From Nitrosovibrio sp. Nv17 (GTDB lineage: Bacteria; Pseudomonadota; Gammaproteobacteria; Burkholderiales; Nitrosomonadaceae), in assembly GCF_900119085.1 (NCBI RefSeq), contig NZ_FPIQ01000007.1, positions 62,001 through 126,000 of the forward strand: 64,000 bases of DNA, in the 5' to 3' direction. The translations under genes were made by a program, and so were the position numbers. Shown piece by piece: positions 8,156 to 16,673 of this stretch (position 1 is the stretch's first letter; each line of letters opens with the position of its first letter). Below the pieces are notes generated by a model that had not been told where the DNA came from, did no database searches, and was given only the letters and a program-made list of their open reading frames with translations.

Positions 8156-11100
8156 TTAGCTCCCGCCCGTTCCTGGTTGATCACTGAGCACCAAAGACAC
8201 CTCGATCTCGGAGTAGAGGCCAAGCTGTACCTTGATTTCATTGAGCTGTTGGATCAACGCGTCGATGTCTGCGGCAGAGGTCATCTTCACTGGCACAGCG
8301 ATTGACTTGCTGAGTTTGGCCGGACCTTTCTCGCCAGTTTTGGCCCTCTCTTCCTCCATGCGCTGGCGCAGGCGTTCCTGGCCTTGACGCTGGATCGACC
8401 GCTTCAGATCGTCGAGAGTGCTGTTGATGTCATAGTCGCGTGCCAGCAGTTTCTTGAGTCCGGCCAGATCCTGCTGCGCTGCGAGCGTGAGCCCGTCCAG
8501 ACGATTCACGGCATTGCCACGCTCCTCCTGGGTGAGTTCTTCCCACTCGGGGATACGTTGCAGGTCTTCTACGCCTTCCTTCAAACGCAGCTTTTGCTGG
8601 TCTGAGAGCGTGATGACCGCATCGCGCACGCGGCTCTTCAAATGAGTGAGCTGTGAGTTGAAGTCTGCGGTGTGTTTGTAGAAATCTTCTTTGCCCAGGC
8701 GCTCCGACAGGGTTCCCAGGTCTTCGGCAAGTTCGCGGCGCAGCTCGCCTGGCACGCCGGTGTCCGGCAAGACTTCGATGTCGCGGCGATGGGCTTGCAA
8801 GTCGCGCAGGGTGACGTCAAGGCCGTTGTCCAGCACTCGTTTCACTTCCAGCGACCACTTGAGGTTGTCGTAAATGGCGGAGGTTTCGGCGCCCAGGCGC
8901 TGCGGAGCATCAGAGGCATCGGTGAACAGGACGTCGGCAATGTCCTGGTTCAAGGTGCGAATACGGTCACTGCCTGCCAACCCAAGGCCAACAAGCTTTT
9001 CGGCCAAGGAGCCGTAGTCGTGCTGAAAGCGTGGGAAGTGCTTCGTCGCCGCCTTGCTGATCTCTTGTTCCAGCGGAATCACCATGTCACCGATCAGTTC
9101 AGAGAGGCGCTCAGCCGCCCTGCCCAGGGTTTCGATGGATGGACGCTCGTCGCGAAGTGAAACACCGATTTGCTTGAACGAGTTGTTGTTTTTCAGGGCG
9201 TCGATCGCCTGCTGCCCAGCCGCCGTGACTTCACGCCCAGAGACTTTGAGCTTGATTTCACCGGCCATGAGCATGGCGGCCACGATGTAGCGTGTTGTAT
9301 CGGGTGACCAACCAAACGGGTCGCTGCCGAAGTCGTCAAGCAGACGCTTTCCATCGACCGTACCGCGCTTATCGATGTAGTCGCGGATGCTGATCATCGC
9401 CTTGTGACCGGTCTTGAACGAGGCGCGCCCCGCTACGGTTTGCACCAGTCTAAGCGGGTCCAGCGTGCTGCTGATGGCTGCGGGGTTGGCAATCTTCAGG
9501 AATTTCTCGGCGGTGTCGGTCCCGGCACGCACCGGCGCTTCGACATAACGGTCGAAGACTTGGTCTGCGACGTCTGCAAGCAGCTTCTTGGCGGCTTCCA
9601 GCAGGTCGGCGTTCAACGCCGATACGGCAGTGGCTTGGCCTCGAAATACGAACGAGCCAGCCTGCAGGGTTTGTTTGATCTTGCTCTGTAGTTGAGTCGC
9701 AAGCTTGGCGGCGCGATCAAGCTGGCCTGAGCAGTAGTCCTTGACCTCTTGGTCGGGCTCGTTGCGATGCAGCTCGGCGATGCGCTGGCAGCGGTAGATT
9801 TCATTTGCCAGGTCGTCGAGGTCGGCATTGGAGCGGGCCAGCAGACCAATGACATTGCGACCGGCGCGACTACGGGAGTCGTCCAGCATCCGATGCTTGG
9901 ATGTCTCGTAATCACTGGCAGGCACCAGTTCTACAACAGTCTGGATGGCATTGTTGTCACCAGTCAGGCTGGTGGTGGCGCTGCCAGCCTGGACTTTCAG
10001 GCCCGTTGCGACGGCCATAGTCCCGTGAAGGCTGACTCGGGGAAGCGGGTCGAAGGACTCGCGCAGCGCATCGTTGAAAATACGCTTCACATCGACGGTA
10101 CGCAGCGCAATGGCACCGCGCTCTTGTTCGATGTCACGCAATTTTTCACTGAGAAAGACCAAGCTGCCATCTTTCTCGCTCAGCGGCACATGCACGTCGC
10201 CAAGCATTTCCTCGACGGCCTTTTTGACCATGTCGAGTTGCGAAGGCGCGGTAACAGATGGGTGCATCAGGCTGGCGACGTTCTGCACCGAAACAGGCAG
10301 ATTACCCAGGATCTGCAGTACAGCGACGGACTTGGCGATGTCTTGATGGAGTTGCGAATCCGGGAAGCGAATCTGTACTTTGCCGACCGCCTGGTGGATG
10401 GACGTGAAGGCGCGGCGGATATCCTTTTCCAATTCGTCGTACAGGGTGACAGTGGTCGCCAGCCAGCCTACGGGCTGATCGGCCATTGCCTTGGAGCCAC
10501 CTTCGCCCTTCAAAACGTCCTGGATCACCTTGATCGCCGAGCGCAGACCGATGCCACCGGTCGATTTAGCCAGCGCACCCAGCAGGTGCAGCAAGATGTC
10601 AAAGTGCGCCGGCAAGAACGGGTACAGATTGGTGAAACTTTCTTTGCTGAAGTCCGCGTCGTAATACTTGGCGTCTTGCAGTTTGGTGTTGTGTCGCAGC
10701 GCTTGGCCGTGGGCATCGAACAGCTTGCCCAGTTCAGTCTCCCCCGTTGGCGATTTGCCGAGCAGGCGGCGGTAGCAAATCTCCTTGATGTCACTCGATT
10801 CAAGGTCAATCTGGATCGGGAAACGGTCCTTGAGTTTGTAGAGCTTGTCGGAGTTCAGTGCGGCGCGCGGGTCGTCCTCCGTTAGCGTCTGCTGCGCGGT
10901 AGAGATGATCCATGCCTTTCCGTCGCCCAGGCGCTTGAGATTCTTCGCCAGGCCATCGAGGTTGAGAATCAGGTTGTCGCGTGAGGCAACGTACTGTCCG
11001 ACTTCGTCGACGATGAAGATGGTGTTCTGCTTGCCGCTCTTTTCGCGAACGATGTCGATCATCTCCTGCACGCGCTGATCTTCGAACTGGAAGAACCCCT

Positions 11101-11797
11101 CGGTGCTGGACGAGAAGGACTTGGCTTCCGGGAAGAGTGCGGGATACATCTCGTGGGCGATTTTTGGGATCAGCCCGTCGATAGCCAATGGGTTGTTCTG
11201 CACGCGCGTCCAGGTTGCGCCTGGCAGCGCTTGGGCGATGCGATCGTGCAACTCGGGCGTTCGACCATCTTTCTCGACCATCCGCTCGAATGCGGTGACC
11301 TTGAGGTTGCGCGAGTAGCCAGCCCACTGCAGTACCTTGAAATAAAGAACGGTGGAGACATCCTCCATCGTGGCGCCGGCGAGCATTTCGCTGGCAAGGT
11401 CAAGCATGACCACCGCGGCCGGGAAACGCTTCGCGACAGTGGTGAGGAGCGCTCTTGTCTGCGGCTTGTGAAGACGGTCTTGCAGGTGGTTGATGAACGG
11501 CGTGCCGTCGATGGTGCGCTGATCATCGAACGCCAGGCCGAGGTACTTGGTGAACGAGCTCTTGCCCGAACCGTAGAAGCCAGAGACCCAAACACCCACT
11601 TCGTTTTCGCCACCGGATTCCATCGCGAGTTGCATGCGATCGAGGAGCTTGCGGAACTGCTCCTCGATGCTTTCGGTGACCACGTACTCGGAGATCTCGG
11701 CCTTGAGGCGACCTTCTTGCGAGGCGCCATAGGTGATAACCTTCTCGATGGTCCGGTAAATGTCCTTGCTTGGATCGAAGAGTGAGCGAATCGTCAT
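8156..11797 (-). CDS. brxC: BrxC, BREX P-loop ATPase
   Basis: A 1213-residue large P-loop protein of the BrxC family, a core BREX component needed for defence. The N-terminus MTIRSLFDPSKDIYR and the Walker A GFYGSGKSS (residues 73-81) are characteristic; IFIVDEVGQYV is the Walker B region. The long C-terminal half is helical with coiled-coil-like stretches. An in-frame ATG lies 63 bases upstream (11860) but would run into brxB; the ATG at 11797 gives the usual family N-terminus and 1213 residues, typical of type 1/6 BrxC. It sits 28 bases after brxB and 2 bases before the helicase gene. It is unrelated in sequence at first sight to the second, type 3 BrxC in this window, apart from the same general ATPase design. 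Confidence 0.94.
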   Translation of the reverse strand: MTIRSLFDPSKDIYRTIEKVITYGASQEGRLKAEISEYVVTESIEEQFRKLLDRMQLAMESGGENEVGVWVSGFYGSGKSSFTKYLGLAFDDQRTIDGTPFINHLQDRLHKPQTRALLTTVAKRFPAAVVMLDLASEMLAGATMEDVSTVLYFKVLQWAGYSRNLKVTAFERMVEKDGRTPELHDRIAQALPGATWTRVQNNPLAIDGLIPKIAHEMYPALFPEAKSFSSSTEGFFQFEDQRVQEMIDIVREKSGKQNTIFIVDEVGQYVASRDNLILNLDGLAKNLKRLGDGKAWIISTAQQTLTEDDPRAALNSDKLYKLKDRFPIQIDLESSDIKEICYRRLLGKSPTGETELGKLFDAHGQALRHNTKLQDAKYYDADFSKESFTNLYPFLPAHFDILLHLLGALAKSTGGIGLRSAIKVIQDVLKGEGGSKAMADQPVGWLATTVTLYDELEKDIRRAFTSIHQAVGKVQIRFPDSQLHQDIAKSVAVLQILGNLPVSVQNVASLMHPSVTAPSQLDMVKKAVEEMLGDVHVPLSEKDGSLVFLSEKLRDIEQERGAIALRTVDVKRIFNDALRESFDPLPRVSLHGTMAVATGLKVQAGSATTSLTGDNNAIQTVVELVPASDYETSKHRMLDDSRSRAGRNVIGLLARSNADLDDLANEIYRCQRIAELHRNEPDQEVKDYCSGQLDRAAKLATQLQSKIKQTLQAGSFVFRGQATAVSALNADLLEAAKKLLADVADQVFDRYVEAPVRAGTDTAEKFLKIANPAAISSTLDPLRLVQTVAGRASFKTGHKAMISIRDYIDKRGTVDGKRLLDDFGSDPFGWSPDTTRYIVAAMLMAGEIKLKVSGREVTAAGQQAIDALKNNNSFKQIGVSLRDERPSIETLGRAAERLSELIGDMVIPLEQEISKAATKHFPRFQHDYGSLAEKLVGLGLAGSDRIRTLNQDIADVLFTDASDAPQRLGAETSAIYDNLKWSLEVKRVLDNGLDVTLRDLQAHRRDIEVLPDTGVPGELRRELAEDLGTLSERLGKEDFYKHTADFNSQLTHLKSRVRDAVITLSDQQKLRLKEGVEDLQRIPEWEELTQEERGNAVNRLDGLTLAAQQDLAGLKKLLARDYDINSTLDDLKRSIQRQGQERLRQRMEEERAKTGEKGPAKLSKSIAVPVKMTSAADIDALIQQLNEIKVQLGLYSEIEVSLVLSDQPGTGGS

Positions 11798-11825
11798 AGA
11801 TTTGTCCCAGGATTCTTTTGTCTGT

Positions 11826-12401
11826 TCAGCCGCCAACGTGTACGGAGCGGTAATTTCCATCTTCCGGATAGAAGCCGAGAAATTTCAGGCGCGTTTTGCC
11901 GGTTCGCACGCCGGGGTAAAGAAAAATCGTCGGTAGGTGAAACTTGCCTTGAAGCTGGCTTTCGATAGCACCAATCCGCATGAACGGATGCAGTGCTTCT
12001 AGGTCAGTGACCAGCAAGAGCGTGTTCTGCTGTCCCTCCAGAGGCTGCAAGGCAGCCTCAAGCCGATTGAGCAAGCCGTTCTCTGTTGTCAGGATGTCCG
12101 CTAATGCCTTGTTGGTACGCGGCCAGTCCAGTGGTGCGGACTTGTCTTCCATCACGCAAAGTGTCCAGAATGGATCTTCTTTGAGCAAAGCCCAGATTTG
12201 CTCGACGATGGAGAAGGTATGCACGTCCCAGCCTTCCTGGTGCAGCTTGGCCACCCAGGCAGGCGTTTGTCGTTTCACTTCGAGAATTTGCTCTGGCGGG
12301 AAGACCAGGTAGTAGATCGGCTCGAAGCTCGCATGGCCGAGTTCCCGCCCATGCCGAATGCGCTCGCGCAATTCGTCAAAATCAGCTTTGATTGAGGACA
12401 T
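11826..12401 (-). CDS. brxB: BrxB (DUF1788)
   Basis: A 191-residue protein of the DUF1788/BrxB family, a small conserved BREX core protein of unresolved biochemical role. Family features visible: YYLVFPPEQIL near residue 30, repeated aromatic and acidic residues in the middle, and the C-terminal block LPTIFLYPGVRTGKTRLKFLGFY. Its start overlaps the end of brxA by 20 bases, showing translational coupling. Confidence 0.92.
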   Translation of the reverse strand: MSSIKADFDELRERIRHGRELGHASFEPIYYLVFPPEQILEVKRQTPAWVAKLHQEGWDVHTFSIVEQIWALLKEDPFWTLCVMEDKSAPLDWPRTNKALADILTTENGLLNRLEAALQPLEGQQNTLLLVTDLEALHPFMRIGAIESQLQGKFHLPTIFLYPGVRTGKTRLKFLGFYPEDGNYRSVHVGG

Positions 12402-13176
12402 CGCAGAGCGCCTCCATATCTGTTTTTTTCCAGCTGATGCGGATCACATCGCCAGCGGCCTGGACGATGAGCAACCCTTTCAGCGAGAGTCGTTTGATTT
12501 CCTCTAGCACGTCTTCGCGCGCCAGACCAAATAGTTTCCAGTCGTCGTGGATCAGCAGCGCGTTGTCGCTGATGCCGGAAAAATGCAGTTCGTAAACCAA
12601 GTAGGTGGCCACAGCTGGAGAAATACGGAACGGCAGGATGCGGCGACTCGTTCTCCGGCCTTGTTCGAGCATCCCATAGTCTGCACAGCAACCGGTCAGG
12701 TATCCCGAAACGTTCTGAATCATCGATTCTGACCAGTGTTTGGTCGTCAAGCCATTGCCGATGGCACGTTCAACAAAGATGCGGGCATCGGCATTAGTGA
12801 TCTGTGTGTATCCCCCTGCGTACTGAATCCAATAAACCTGACGGATGAAGTCTCCAAGTATCAAATTAGCTCGACTCGTAAAAACGAGCATGAGCTGCGT
12901 CAGGTCTGCAGTAGGAATCGTTTTGGCTAGTCGTTTGAGGTGTGCCGCCGGGGCGCCGGCTGCCACCAAGTAGCGAGGAGCAAAGCATTCAACGACGATG
13001 TTGCGCAACCGACGTGCGGTGACATTCGGGAATCGTCCCGACTCCAGTGCGACCTGATGTAGCTGATTTATCGTCATGCTAGACGACCATAGATCGAGCA
13101 GCGTTTTTGTCTCATCAACCAAGCCGAGCCCTGCCCCTAGTTGGCTCGTATAGAGCTTGTTGTAAGCCACGATCAC
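12382..13176 (-). CDS. brxA: BrxA (DUF1819)
   Basis: A 264-residue protein of the DUF1819/BrxA family, a small DNA-binding core component of BREX. It starts with GTG, and its start overlaps the brxE stop as GTGA. The N-terminal ETKTLLDLW and the block ADLTQLMLVFTSRANLILGDF fit the family. The C-terminal part (EDVLEEIKRLSLKGLLIVQAAGDVIRISW) has the look of a winged helix. Base composition (about half GC) is lower than in the core genome. Confidence 0.9.
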   Translation of the reverse strand: MIVAYNKLYTSQLGAGLGLVDETKTLLDLWSSSMTINQLHQVALESGRFPNVTARRLRNIVVECFAPRYLVAAGAPAAHLKRLAKTIPTADLTQLMLVFTSRANLILGDFIRQVYWIQYAGGYTQITNADARIFVERAIGNGLTTKHWSESMIQNVSGYLTGCCADYGMLEQGRRTSRRILPFRISPAVATYLVYELHFSGISDNALLIHDDWKLFGLAREDVLEEIKRLSLKGLLIVQAAGDVIRISWKKTDMEALCDVLNQS

Positions 13177-13673
13177 CCCAGCAGATATGGATAGGTTTTG
13201 GCGTCCTGTGTGAACGCCGACAGATAGGTTGCTGCGATGGCCTTCAGCGTATCGGTGGAATAGAGATCTTTGACGCTTCCGACCGCAGTTGGGCCCACTC
13301 TAAGCATGCATCCGGTGCCGGTCAAACGCGCCAACACATCAAGTGCTGCACCCTTGCTTTGCGGTGTCTGGCTGGAGAGTTCGTCTCCCTCATTACTTTG
13401 AACAGCTGCGTGCAGGTCTTGCTCGATTTCTTCGGGCAAACGGAACAGGTGGTAGCTCCCCACACTTAGATGCTCGTCATGCAGCCGCCTAGCTGCTTCT
13501 AACACCCCATGGTACTGAGCAAGGTGAGACGTCTTGGAAAAAGCAGGCTCCAGGAAAGGCTTGCTTGATGCGTCATAGAACGCTGTAGGCCACCATTCGC
13601 ACTGAGTACGCTCACCGAGGAAACCAATAAGCAAGCGCATATGTAAGAGAGTCAATAGGTAAGAGTCAGTCAT
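13173..13673 (-). CDS. brxE: BrxE, first gene of a type 6 BREX operon
   Basis: A 166-residue protein beginning MTDSYLLTLLHMRLLIGFLGE and containing HLSVGSYHLFRLPEEIEQ, which fits the BrxE family. BrxE is found upstream of brxA in type 6 BREX loci and is absent from type 1 loci, so this gene is the main reason for assigning type 6. It is the promoter-proximal gene: about 380 bases upstream separate its start from the IS remnant, and no other gene precedes it on this strand. Its biochemical role is not known. The ATG is preceded by a weak GAG-rich Shine-Dalgarno sequence. Confidence 0.8.
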   Translation of the reverse strand: MTDSYLLTLLHMRLLIGFLGERTQCEWWPTAFYDASSKPFLEPAFSKTSHLAQYHGVLEAARRLHDEHLSVGSYHLFRLPEEIEQDLHAAVQSNEGDELSSQTPQSKGAALDVLARLTGTGCMLRVGPTAVGSVKDLYSTDTLKAIAATYLSAFTQDAKTYPYLLG

Positions 13674-13706
13674 CTCATTTCTCGTTATTCATTTGTTAAG
13701 TACCCC

Positions 13707-13895
13707 TCATCTGTAGACATGGGGGGGTTGGTTTGAGACAAATACAAACTGATGCTTAATCCAACTATCAATGTCAGTGCGTGAAAACCTCCATGTGTCT
13801 CCGACTTTGAACGCAGGCATTTTTTTGGCCGCCGCGAGCCTGTAAATTGTTCGCTCGGTAACCTTCAAGTACTCCGCGACCTGCTTGAGCCTGCG
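13707..13895 (-). pseudogene. Truncated excisionase-type HTH protein (C-terminal part)
   Basis: A 62-codon open stretch with no start of its own. It encodes the end of a helix-turn-helix protein of the excisionase/MerR-like HTH_17 kind: VAEYLKVTERTIYRLAAAKK, then MPAFKVGDTWRFSRTDID and SWIKHQ. Complete members usually have about 15-20 more residues in front. Here the N-terminus is replaced by the tail of an IS3-family orfA, with an in-frame TAG (13896-13898) at the junction. Such genes are common near defence islands and integrative elements. It is almost certainly not translated as a functional protein. Confidence 0.7.
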
Positions 13896-14052
13896 CTACT
13901 CGCTGACGCCCAACTCTGCGACTTCTTCTTCCATGTGTAGAACGTGGCCTCCGACACGCCAAGCTGCCTGCACATACGACCACTGTCTTGCCGCTGTCGG
14001 TCAACCGCAGCGTGTAAACAATCTGCTCTTCCGTAAATCTCGACTTCTTCAT
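13896..14052 (-). pseudogene. IS3-family (IS407-like) transposase OrfA remnant
   Basis: The sequence begins with an intact start, MKKSRFTEEQIVYTLRLTDS, the N-terminus of OrfA in IS407-group IS3 elements. After GKTV the frame slips: CRQLGVSEATFYTWKKK is read in a second frame and LGVSE in a third, so at least two indels have broken it. The expected orfB and the leucine-zipper part of OrfA are absent. The GC-rich run near 14117-14133 upstream could be part of the old IS left end, but I cannot define the terminal repeat. It marks the boundary between the BREX island and the core genome at murI. Confidence 0.75.
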
Positions 14053-14257
14053 CGCTTCTCCTTGCCTCTGCAGGGCTTCGGGAAGCAATCCTACCTCCAG
14101 TTCTAACCTGTATCAATTTTCCGGGGGAACGTCACTGATCCAGCAACTGAGAAGAAGCCAGGCACAAAGTTCTCCGCCCTAGCATTACAGGATCTGCAGG
14201 TTTGAAGCACTCGGATCGAAAGGATGCTGGCTCGAGGAAAAGCCCGCTTGGCCGGCG

Positions 14258-15058
14258 CTAGGATACCGCAGTCACGTCGACCAGCCCTATGTCGGTCGCC
14301 ACCAATCCTTGATCGAAGAATTTGGATGCATTGGCAGCAAAACGCTCGGGATCGTCGGTTGCAAGTATCTTCACTTGGCCCTTTGTTCCCGTCATGCCTG
14401 AAAGCTGCAGGGCAGCCACTTCCCCGCTGTTGATGAGCGTGACCGATGGCCCCAAGATTTCCCTGAAGAGAGCTTCAAAAACAGGAAAATGCGTGCACCC
14501 CAGAATCAGCGTATCCGGCACTTCGGCTGTGTCGAATATGGGATCGAGATACTGGCGGATGGTCGCGGCGGCGATCGGGCCTGAGGACCAGCCTTCTTCC
14601 GCAAGCGCCACCAGCATCTGACAAGCCTGGGAGGATACCCTCACGCGAGGATCGATCTTTTTCAGTTCCTTTTCATATATGCCACTTCGAATCGTGCCGG
14701 GGGTGGCGATGACGCCGACATGCCCATTCCTGGTTTCCCGGACTGCCGCGGCTGCGGCCGGCCCAATCATGCCGATCACGGGCAGCGGAGCCGCCAGCGC
14801 GCGTACCGCATCCAGCGCATGCGTCGAGGCGGTATTGCAGGCGATCACGATGGCTTTGGGGTTGTAGTTCAGCAGAAATCTGCACAGATTCCGGCTGTAG
14901 CGCTGCACGGTTTCAGGGCTCTTGGTTCCGTAGGGCAGGCGCGCCGTATCGCCCAGATATACATAGGATTCCTGAGGGTACCGCCTTCTCAGCGCCTGGA
15001 GGACGCTCAATCCTCCGATACCGGAGTCGAATACAGCTACGGGAGAGAATGTTTCCAC
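14258..15058 (-). CDS. murI: Glutamate racemase
   Basis: A 266-residue cytoplasmic enzyme that interconverts L- and D-glutamate, supplying D-Glu for peptidoglycan. The family motifs are clear: VFDSGIGGLSVL at the N-terminus, YLGDTARLPYG, the first catalytic cysteine in ACNTAS (C74) and the second in GCTHFP (C188). Length is normal. It is the first core gene next to the left defence island, and reads toward it with about 205 bases between its stop and the IS remnant; I see no attachment site in that gap. Confidence 0.97.
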   Translation of the reverse strand: METFSPVAVFDSGIGGLSVLQALRRRYPQESYVYLGDTARLPYGTKSPETVQRYSRNLCRFLLNYNPKAIVIACNTASTHALDAVRALAAPLPVIGMIGPAAAAAVRETRNGHVGVIATPGTIRSGIYEKELKKIDPRVRVSSQACQMLVALAEEGWSSGPIAAATIRQYLDPIFDTAEVPDTLILGCTHFPVFEALFREILGPSVTLINSGEVAALQLSGMTGTKGQVKILATDDPERFAANASKFFDQGLVATDIGLVDVTAVS

Positions 15059-15133
15059 ATTGCATTGCTTGGGCCAGACGGCAGCACGGCCTGACCCGAA
15101 GATTAACGATGACGCCCCGATTCGGCGTGGATG

Positions 15134-15325
15134 CTATTTTTCCGCCAGAGACTGGCACTTATCAATGAATGCCTGCCGTTCGGCTTCACTGGTGAAATTC
15201 GGCAGTATTGCCTGCATGCCTGCGCCGGAACAGTTCGTCGAATTGACCTCGGGCGGGCCGTCGCCGCCGCAACTCGTCAAGATGGCACTCAGGGAAATGA
15301 TTACTGCAGCGTGTCTGGCCTTCAT
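15134..15325 (-). CDS. Small putative lipoprotein
   Basis: A 63-residue protein with a short lipoprotein signal: MKARHAAVIISLSAILTSC, where LTSC is the lipobox. The mature part has only ~44 residues and two more cysteines. A Shine-Dalgarno AGAGGA sits about 7 bases before the ATG. No family recognised. It lies 75 bases upstream of murI on the same strand and could be co-transcribed with it. Confidence 0.65.
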   Translation of the reverse strand: MKARHAAVIISLSAILTSCGGDGPPEVNSTNCSGAGMQAILPNFTSEAERQAFIDKCQSLAEK

Positions 15326-15865
15326 TCAATTTTCCTCTTTAAAAAACATCAATATGATGAAAGTTCCCGCAGATATGCGACGATGCATGATCGCTGGCCC
15401 GATTTAGCGGTACCCCAGGTGCCTTTGGAGAAACATCCCCTACTGCACTCATGGCGGTCGAGTCGCTTGCCACCCTTCCCACTGGCCACCCGTCTATGGA
15501 ATTCCTTCGAGAGGTGCTGGTCAAGGCATGGCTCCGCAGGCGTCCATTATACCGGCGAGTACAGGGTACAGGGCTGCCGATGCACTCCATTGGCCGCCCT
15601 GCCGATTCCCGGTGCTCAGCCGTTGTCAGGATGAAAGAGCGCCTGCGCACCTCTTTGGCCGATCGGAGAAAGCGGCACGGATTTTCGGCCAAATGGATGG
15701 GAAATGAAATGCACCCCATCGCATGGCGTTCTCCGAGAGACGATGGGTTGCGCTGCGCTCCGCCCATCCGGACTCCTACTGCGCGGCTCGCGCCTCGTCC
15801 CAGCTGAAATCCGTCACCGTCGCGAGCATGAAGCAAGTATTAGCAGGCTTTGGGAATTACCCGGA
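15326..15865. other. 540-bp stretch without a supported gene
   Basis: Several overlapping reading frames exist here on both strands but none has a recognisable domain, a good ribosome binding site or consistent codon use. The only structure I see is the palindromic unit listed separately at 15742-15768. Confidence 0.5.
15742..15768. repeat. REP-like palindromic unit
   Basis: An inverted repeat with arms GATGGG and CCCATC around the core TTGCGCTGCGCTCCG. This hairpin, with a GCGCTGCGC core and GATGGG/CCCATC arms, resembles extragenic palindromes that are dispersed in many beta- and gammaproteobacterial genomes. Only one copy is seen in this window. Confidence 0.45.
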
Positions 15866-16327
15866 TTATTTGCAGCTCTTGACGTCCTCGGTGACGGTAT
15901 CGCCGTTCTTGAGCACGATGGTCTGCCTGATTGTCTTGCATTCCTGGCCCTGCTGCGTCGCCTGCGTCGGGGAGACCACCTCGGCCTTGCCCTGCACGCC
16001 GTTGTCCGGGTTGCTGAAGGTCTGTGTCTGGTTCGTCTCGAAGGCCGCCTGCGATGCTTGTGACATCCTGTTCCTGTCACCTTCTTCCAGGTAGCCGGCG
16101 ATGGTGGTGCCGAGGTAGTAGCCTGCGAGGCTTCCGGCCACGGCGCCCGCCAGTCGGCCTGCCGTGCTGCTGCCGCCAAGCTGGTAGCCGAGGTAGCTGC
16201 CCGTCACGCTGCCGATCACGCCGCCGACGCGGCGAGAATCCCCGGTCTGACAGCCCGACAGGAATGCGATCAGCAGGGCGGCCACCGATCCTCTGACCCA
16301 TGTTCTCGTGAATATTGTGCGGTTCAT
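15866..16327 (-). CDS. Glycine-zipper outer-membrane lipoprotein
   Basis: A 153-residue lipoprotein. The signal peptide ends in the lipobox LSGC (near residue 24 of MNRTIFTRTWVRGS...). It is followed by a glycine-zipper 2TM segment with GxxxG spacing (GGVIGSVTGSYLGYQLGG, then AGAVAGSLAGYYLGTTIAGY), as in the rickettsial 17-kDa antigen and related envelope proteins, and a short soluble C-terminus with two cysteines. The ATG at 16327 was chosen because AAGGA lies 6 bases upstream and it begins the signal peptide; a longer frame to 16459 has no such site. Role: probably envelope integrity, inferred from the family. Confidence 0.78.
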   Translation of the reverse strand: MNRTIFTRTWVRGSVAALLIAFLSGCQTGDSRRVGGVIGSVTGSYLGYQLGGSSTAGRLAGAVAGSLAGYYLGTTIAGYLEEGDRNRMSQASQAAFETNQTQTFSNPDNGVQGKAEVVSPTQATQQGQECKTIRQTIVLKNGDTVTEDVKSCK

Positions 16328-16457
16328 GAGGGTTCCTTTATGCGAGAGGGTTCCAAAAGCGGGATGATACATGGAAATGCGGTTGACAGGTTTTCGTGCC
16401 GGAAGGTAAAGTCGCCTGCGGCGATTGCCGCCGTTTCCGTTCCATTTCGACCCTGCC

Positions 16458-16646
16458 ATGCGGATGAAAATGAAGAAAATGATCTGTACCGGGCTGGTGC
16501 TGGCGCTGTTGCCGGCGCTGTCCGGTTGCTGGTACGTGGCGGCGGGCGGGGTCGGAGCGTACGGCGGCTACAAGATGAAGGAGAAGGGTTACACGCTGCG
16601 TAATCCCGTCGTCAAGGAAAAGGGCGACAAGGAAGCGTCCGACTAG
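16458..16646 (+). CDS. Small putative lipoprotein
   Basis: A protein of about 60 residues with a lipoprotein signal MKKMICTGLVLALLPALSGC; the lipobox is LSGC. The mature peptide is Gly- and Lys-rich (VAAGGVGAYGGYKMKEKG). Possible starts are ATG at 16458, 16464 and 16470; the last gives the neatest signal peptide. It is divergent from the glycine-zipper gene. Function unknown. Confidence 0.6.
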   Translation: MRMKMKKMICTGLVLALLPALSGCWYVAAGGVGAYGGYKMKEKGYTLRNPVVKEKGDKEASD

Positions 16647-16673
16647 CACTTGGCTTGGCAAGCAGCTCGGGCC

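Noticed and set aside
15339-15836. 165-codon minus-strand frame between small lipoprotein and glycine-zipper genes
   Set aside because: No domain, no ribosome binding site, and competing frames of similar length on the other strand.
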